The notes under the pieces are model-generated. The model was not told where the DNA came from and did no database searches. It was given only the letters and a program-made list of their open reading frames with translations. Position numbers and translations under genes: made by a program. A stretch of DNA of 36,249 nt from Gomphosphaeria aponina SAG 52.96 = DSM 107014 (lineage in GTDB: Bacteria; Cyanobacteriota; Cyanobacteriia; Cyanobacteriales; Gomphosphaeriaceae), in contig JADQBC010000024.1 in assembly GCA_016903655.1 (NCBI GenBank), positions 1-36,249 on the forward strand, read 5' to 3'. Positions 31,977 through 36,249 of the stretch are shown piece after piece (the first letter of the stretch is position 1; each line of letters begins with the position of its first letter).

Positions 31977-34974
31977 CAAAATTAGCTGGATTATTGAGAT
32001 CCTCAGCACTAAGATCTAGGAAAGTAGCCAAAGGCTGGACTTTTTCTCCATCTTTAATTCCTAAATCAATACCCCCTGCAACTTCAGTAAAGACTAAATC
32101 CTCAAAATCAATGGGTTCTCCCTTCACTTCTATTCCTTCCAAACCTATTACATCTTTTTTGAAGTTAAAATCAGTGACTGTATTAATTTTCCCTGGTAAC
32201 TCACCTTTAGCCAGCCAGAAAGCATCATGACCACCGCCTCCTGTTAGGGTGTCTCCACTTCCTGCATATATAGTGTCATCGGCAGGACCACCATGGAGTA
32301 AATTATCTTCGCCACCAATTAACACATCTTTGTTTTCTTGACCATAGAGAATATTAGAACCACCACCTGCTGAAGCATCTAAGGTATCCTGTCCTGTTCC
32401 TCCCATCAATTGATCATTATGGCATCCCAAAATGAGATCTCGTTGCTCATCTCCCTTGACAACATGATGATGTTCTGGTTTAGATTCAGTTAAATCTATG
32501 ACATCTTTGCCATGATGTCCATGGATAATCTGCTCTTGATTAGTTGAAGCTTTAATCTCATCTCTGTGCTCAGAGCCATAAATTACATCTGTATCCTCAT
32601 CATTTTCAGGATCAAAAGTTGAGAGGATATTTGCCAGATGCAACTCCATATCCTTAGCTAGATAGGCATCTACCACACTCTCAACTACATTAGGATTTAT
32701 ACCCATAGCTATGGCTACCTTTTCTAAATCTTCTTCCTTGCGTAAACCAAAAGGTTGATCTTCCTCAATGGCTTCTGTAATCACATCTGCAAGAGCGCTG
32801 ATTACTTGTGAGCCTCCTTCAGCTTCTGTTGCTGCTAGTCCTTGTTTAACTAGATATTCCGCTCCCACTGCCATTAAATGACCTATTTCCTGATTCACTA
32901 ACACCTTTTCTTTATATAAATGACTATTATCAAATTCATCTCGCTTATAGGTGCTAATAAAAGCTTGAATATGATCTTCATCCAGAACATATTCATGGAT
33001 ATCTATGCCAAAATGCTCTGCAAGTTGTTCTTGTGTAATTCCTTGTTCCGAAATTTCTACCCATAAGGTGGATAATGGACTGATATGATGAAACTCTTTT
33101 GGGGCTGTAAATACCAGTTCATGGGGTTTACCATCTAGAATATACTCCCCGCCAAAAACCACCAGTTTTCCTTCTTTGTTCTCTGTCTCTAGTAAAGAGT
33201 GATCATAGTATCCATTTTCATTGGTTGTTGTGGATAGTTCCCCTTTATCTAATTGGTTATTGTGGTTTTCATCTAGGAAAACTGTTACTCCTTTGATGTA
33301 AGAATTTTGAACAGTACTAGTTGAGGAGGTGTTTTCGTAACCTTTATTTACATATATTCTATGGAAGTTAGCTTGACTTTCTTCTTCACCTTCTTCTTCA
33401 CCTTGTTCTGTTTTTTCAACTAGCCAACCACTATCATCCTGTAATTGAAAGTCCTGTAAAAAGACTATTGGCTTTTCTGCGCTTGTGCTTTCATTGTAAA
33501 TTTTTGTCCCAGCAGAGCCGATGATATCTAACTTATCAAAAGTTGCATTGCCCTTTGTAATAAAAAAAGCATCTGTGTTGCCCAAAATCAAAGCATCTTC
33601 TACCCCAAAATCTTGAATCACAGTCATGTCCTTCCATACAGGTGGATCTGGTTCTTTTCCTTTTCCTGTAAAAATATTCACTAAGTCAATAATACCAGAA
33701 ATAACTAAAGGCGCCACCTCGAAAAAAGTAGATTCTACTAATACACCCACTGCTTCCGTAAACTCTAGCATTACTTGTGCCACTTCAATAGCAACTGACT
33801 CCCCTGATGTAGTTTCTGCACCTGGATCAAATAGCATAAATAAATCATTGTATTTTTTTCCATTTTCATTGTCATTGTCCCCCCTTAAGATATTGTTATC
33901 TCCATCAATTTCTCCTGTGACAATAACATCTGATCCATTACCACCATTAAGAGTATCTCCCCCAGTACCTCCATCAATATAATCATCCCCATCACCAGCA
34001 CTAAAGTTATCTGCTCCTCCTTTTAATGCAATTGTGTTATTTACTTGGTAAGTTGGATATTTTTCCACTTCATTATCGTCTAGTATATCGTTGTTATCGG
34101 TGCCTACATAGTCCTGTACAAGCCTTAACGACGAAACTCTGTTAACAAACCCCATATCTCCACTTCCTAAATAACGGAGGTATGTATAACCTGGATATAA
34201 TAGTACACTCTCCCCTTGAAAATTTGAATCCTCAAATAATTCCCAGACCCCACCAGTAATTTCAACTGACCCTATCTGGTCATTCCATTGATCTCCCACA
34301 TAAGGTACTGAACTATTTTGCAAGACTACTGAGCTTGATGGATAGGGGACGTTAAACTCAGACTTATGAAGTGCTATACCGTATTGGCTAAGTTTATAAG
34401 ATGCCACCTCATCGTTCCAGTTGTCTTTTTTATGGTCCGAAGAAGGAAACTCACGCAGATCTTGATATGGACCAGCATTGTTTACTGTAAGAATCTCACC
34501 TTCGTAATCCTCATTCCAATAAAACCTCACAGTGCCATTGTTAAGTTTAAAAGAAGATATTCTATTTTTCCACCAGTCGTCGTCGTTCCAAGTTCCAGTA
34601 CCTTCCCATATAGTTTCACTCTTTCCTCCAAAATCTATATCCTCATAAATGTCCATTTGAGGCGGACCGTAGATTTCCCCTGACAGCTGTGGTAGACTAG
34701 GAGATTCCATGTAGTAATATCTTGCTGCCGATGCGATCGCCTCATCCCAACCTAAAGGAAATTCAGGATAACTCCCTGGAGGTAATTGTAAGTAATATCC
34801 AGAAAAATCTGTAGTTTTATAAAAGTTCCAAACCCCACCTATAACCTTAATGGAGGATATTTCTTTTTGCATGCTGGCATCTATAGGCACGCCTGTAAAT
34901 ATCCCACCCCATACTTCCAATTTTTCTCCTCCGAAGTAGGGTTCACTATATAATTCCACCTTGATATCTGTCAT
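31948..34974 (-). CDS. RTX-type protein with three beta/gamma-crystallin-like domains
   Basis: This 1008-residue paralogue of the gene at 27641 has a different front end. There are three crystallin-like modules, at about 4-85, 107-196 and 199-290, with VELYSEPYFGGEKLEV, MDIYEDIDFGGKSETI and WELFEDSNFQGESVLL. The propeller-like repeats are absent. From residue about 292 it follows the paralogue: RTX GDGDDYIDGGTGGDTLNGG, an EF-hand-like FLDENHNNQLDKGE, a helical domain, then RTX repeats. In the last block many Ca-ligand Asp/Asn/Gly are His or charged (HGHHGKDV, GDEQRDLILGCHND). It ends at FVIPTPLVGI, where the paralogue continues for another 166 residues; the break is inside a nadB relic. There is no signal peptide. 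AGAAGGGG precedes the ATG. Confidence 0.82.
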   Translation of the reverse strand: MTDIKVELYSEPYFGGEKLEVWGGIFTGVPIDASMQKEISSIKVIGGVWNFYKTTDFSGYYLQLPPGSYPEFPLGWDEAIASAARYYYMESPSLPQLSGEIYGPPQMDIYEDIDFGGKSETIWEGTGTWNDDDWWKNRISSFKLNNGTVRFYWNEDYEGEILTVNNAGPYQDLREFPSSDHKKDNWNDEVASYKLSQYGIALHKSEFNVPYPSSSVVLQNSSVPYVGDQWNDQIGSVEITGGVWELFEDSNFQGESVLLYPGYTYLRYLGSGDMGFVNRVSSLRLVQDYVGTDNNDILDDNEVEKYPTYQVNNTIALKGGADNFSAGDGDDYIDGGTGGDTLNGGNGSDVIVTGEIDGDNNILRGDNDNENGKKYNDLFMLFDPGAETTSGESVAIEVAQVMLEFTEAVGVLVESTFFEVAPLVISGIIDLVNIFTGKGKEPDPPVWKDMTVIQDFGVEDALILGNTDAFFITKGNATFDKLDIIGSAGTKIYNESTSAEKPIVFLQDFQLQDDSGWLVEKTEQGEEEGEEESQANFHRIYVNKGYENTSSTSTVQNSYIKGVTVFLDENHNNQLDKGELSTTTNENGYYDHSLLETENKEGKLVVFGGEYILDGKPHELVFTAPKEFHHISPLSTLWVEISEQGITQEQLAEHFGIDIHEYVLDEDHIQAFISTYKRDEFDNSHLYKEKVLVNQEIGHLMAVGAEYLVKQGLAATEAEGGSQVISALADVITEAIEEDQPFGLRKEEDLEKVAIAMGINPNVVESVVDAYLAKDMELHLANILSTFDPENDEDTDVIYGSEHRDEIKASTNQEQIIHGHHGKDVIDLTESKPEHHHVVKGDEQRDLILGCHNDQLMGGTGQDTLDASAGGGSNILYGQENKDVLIGGEDNLLHGGPADDTIYAGSGDTLTGGGGHDAFWLAKGELPGKINTVTDFNFKKDVIGLEGIEVKGEPIDFEDLVFTEVAGGIDLGIKDGEKVQPLATFLDLSAEDLNNPANFVIPTPLVGI

Positions 34975-35412
34975 GATTTACCCCTTCTTTTGTTGTATAT
35001 TTGTTGCTAATTTTTGCTATGTAAAGCTTAACATTAGGTTTCCTTTAAGCTTATTTTTAAACTTCCCTTTAAGACTAAACCTTTTTTTGTCTATTTTTAT
35101 TATTTTTTGTATTTATGACAAAATTGCTCTATCTTGATGTATTTTTTTTATCGCCCTCGCCGCTATGATCATTTTTCTTTCTCCTTTTTTTCTATGGCTT
35201 TGTTTCCTCAATCACACCCCGATCTTAAACCATTTTTTCTGTAAGAGTCAAGGACTTCTGGAAAATTTCTGAAAAAAATTACATTTTAAGTAGCTGAAAC
35301 CACCTTTTTCCGTTAAAACTGGGATTTTAATCATGACAAAAATGACATAAAATCCTATTGCAATGGTGGAAAGAAAAAAATATTAAATAATTCTTAAGGA
35401 ACTTCAAAATTC
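34975..35412. other. AT-rich divergent intergenic region
   Basis: This 438-base spacer lies between the minus-strand RTX gene and the plus-strand regulator. It is AT-rich and T-rich on the plus strand at 35040-35160. It probably holds both promoters. I find no secure -35/-10 pair, gene or repeat. AAGGA at 35397-35401 is the likely ribosome binding site of the regulator. Confidence 0.5.
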
Positions 35413-36228
35413 ATGAAATCTAATCAACATAGTTACGAAAAAGTAATTGATTTTATTCAACAAAAGGTATATTTAGCTGAAAATAAAAGCTTAACTGTAC
35501 AAGAAGAGTCCATTTTAAAAGGTGCATGGGATGAATTATCTTATGAGGAAATAGCTGAATCTTTATATATGAGTACTGGTTCAATCAGGAATATTGCTGC
35601 GGAACTTTGGCAAAAATTATCTCGAACTTTTAATCAAAAAATTACTAAAAAAAGCTTCAAACTTTTAATGAGTAAAATTCTTGAAAATCCAGATATAAGT
35701 GATAACTATCCAGATTATTTTATAGATGATGACCCAGATATTTTAGAAACCAAAGGAACAATTTTGCTGGTTCAAGTAGAAAAGATCAAATCTTTAAAAC
35801 AAATATTAAATCGAGAAGGTTATAAAGTTAAAAATGCTAGCTCAGGAGAAATAGCTCTTACTTACTTAGAAACAAATTTGCCAGATTTAATTTTATTGGA
35901 TATAATAATGCCACAGATGAATGGTTATCAAGTGTGTAAACTTATCAAAGAAAATGAACAAACAAAATAAATTCCCATTATCTTTTTAAGTGCTTTAAAT
36001 GAAACTCTTGACAAAGTAAAAGCTTTTAATTTAGGAGCAAGTGACTATATCACCAAACCTTTTGAAGAAGTAGAAGTTTTAGCGAGGGTATCTCATCATA
36101 TCACTTTAAACCCACATTCCGCACGTCATTTTGCAATATACCAATTCAGACGAAATCGGCGATGCCTGCGGCGGGCTGCGCCTACGCAGACAACTATTTT
36201 TAGAGGCAAATTAAGTACTTATACTTAG
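35413..36228 (+). pseudogene. HTH plus receiver-domain response regulator interrupted by an in-frame stop
   Basis: The first 186 codons encode an N-terminal helix-turn-helix of the vWA-MoxR-associated type (SLTVQEESILKGAWDELSYE, then EIAESLYMSTGSIRNIAAEL). The start of a CheY-like receiver follows (ILLVQVEKIKSLKQILNREG, then LPDLILLDIIMPQMNGYQVC). A TAA at 35968 stops translation after ENEQTK, but the same frame continues with IPIIFLSALNETLDKVKAFN, LGASDYITKPFEEVEVLARV and SHHITL, completing the receiver. It then reads into repeat DNA and stops at 36228. The phosphoacceptor Asp (LLDIIMP) and the Lys (TKPF) are present, but the usual acidic pair after ILLV is Gln-Val. One base change (for example GAA to TAA) explains the break. 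The lost C-terminal output domain is unknown. Confidence 0.78.
36125..36187. repeat. GC-rich cyanobacterial repeat truncating the regulator
   Basis: GCGATGCCTGCGGCGGGCTG is followed by CGCCTACGC, with flanking CGTCATTTTGCAATATACCA. The GC-rich palindromic core is a common dispersed repeat in filamentous cyanobacteria. It is much richer in G+C than its surroundings and falls exactly where homology to the regulator ends. Confidence 0.55.
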
Positions 36229-36249
36229 CTTATTTGACAAATTGGCGAT

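Overview
The window comes from a cyanobacterial chromosome. It carries photosystem II psbD, a Tab2/Atab2 translation factor and a UPF0367 protein. More than a dozen HIP1 octamers (GCGATCGC) are scattered through it, along with XisH/XisI and Uma2 genes and several families of short palindromic repeats. The repeat load, XisHI, Uma2 and a vWA-MoxR-associated regulator suggest a large-genome, repeat-rich lineage. I cannot name the genus.

Layout. Bases 1-3.8 kb (minus strand): a TPR/FkbM methyltransferase, two near-identical Uma2 nucleases with a relic of a third, and an overlapping xisH-xisI pair. Bases 3.8-10.1 kb (minus): a surface-polysaccharide block in the order rfbF remnant, rfbG, antitoxin, MazF toxin, rfbH, O-antigen-ligase-like protein. 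Enzymes for CDP-3,6-dideoxyhexose synthesis are recognisable, but the block is damaged: rfbF and rfbG are joined by a deletion, mazF is frameshifted, and a repeat has replaced the native end of rfbH. Bases 10.2-16.9 kb (plus): a GT2 glycosyltransferase overlapping tab2, a PmbA/TldE-like protein, a ClC channel with CBS and Usp domains, and an M15-like protein. Bases 17-19 kb (minus): a DNA-phosphorothioation-associated methyltransferase flanked by two copies of one domain, convergent with the M15-like gene. Bases 19.2-26.9 kb: csaB, sbcD, a PAPS-reductase-like gene without its catalytic tail, a glutaredoxin-like gene, a YacP/NYN nuclease, an ECF-type ATPase with a UPF0367 gene, a solo psbD and a DUF2993 gene. 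Bases 26.9-35 kb: a gene-poor stretch with a MITE-like element and a DUF29 relic, then two tandem paralogous RTX proteins with beta/gamma-crystallin N-termini (1343 and 1008 aa), with a nadB relic between them. Bases 35.4-36.2 kb: an HTH/receiver regulator broken by an in-frame stop and then by a repeat.

The strongest theme is gene decay and remodelling by small repeats. One GGGGCGGGTTT palindrome supplies a stop codon to one gene and a read-through tail to another. Heptamer arrays encode the tail of a third gene, and relics of Uma2, DUF29 and nadB lie between intact genes. The best candidates for new biology are the duplicated-domain phosphorothioation-associated methyltransferase with its M15-like neighbour, and the crystallin/RTX pair, in which one copy has replaced many Ca-binding residues with His or charged residues. 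Several lesions could also be sequencing or assembly errors and need read-level confirmation.
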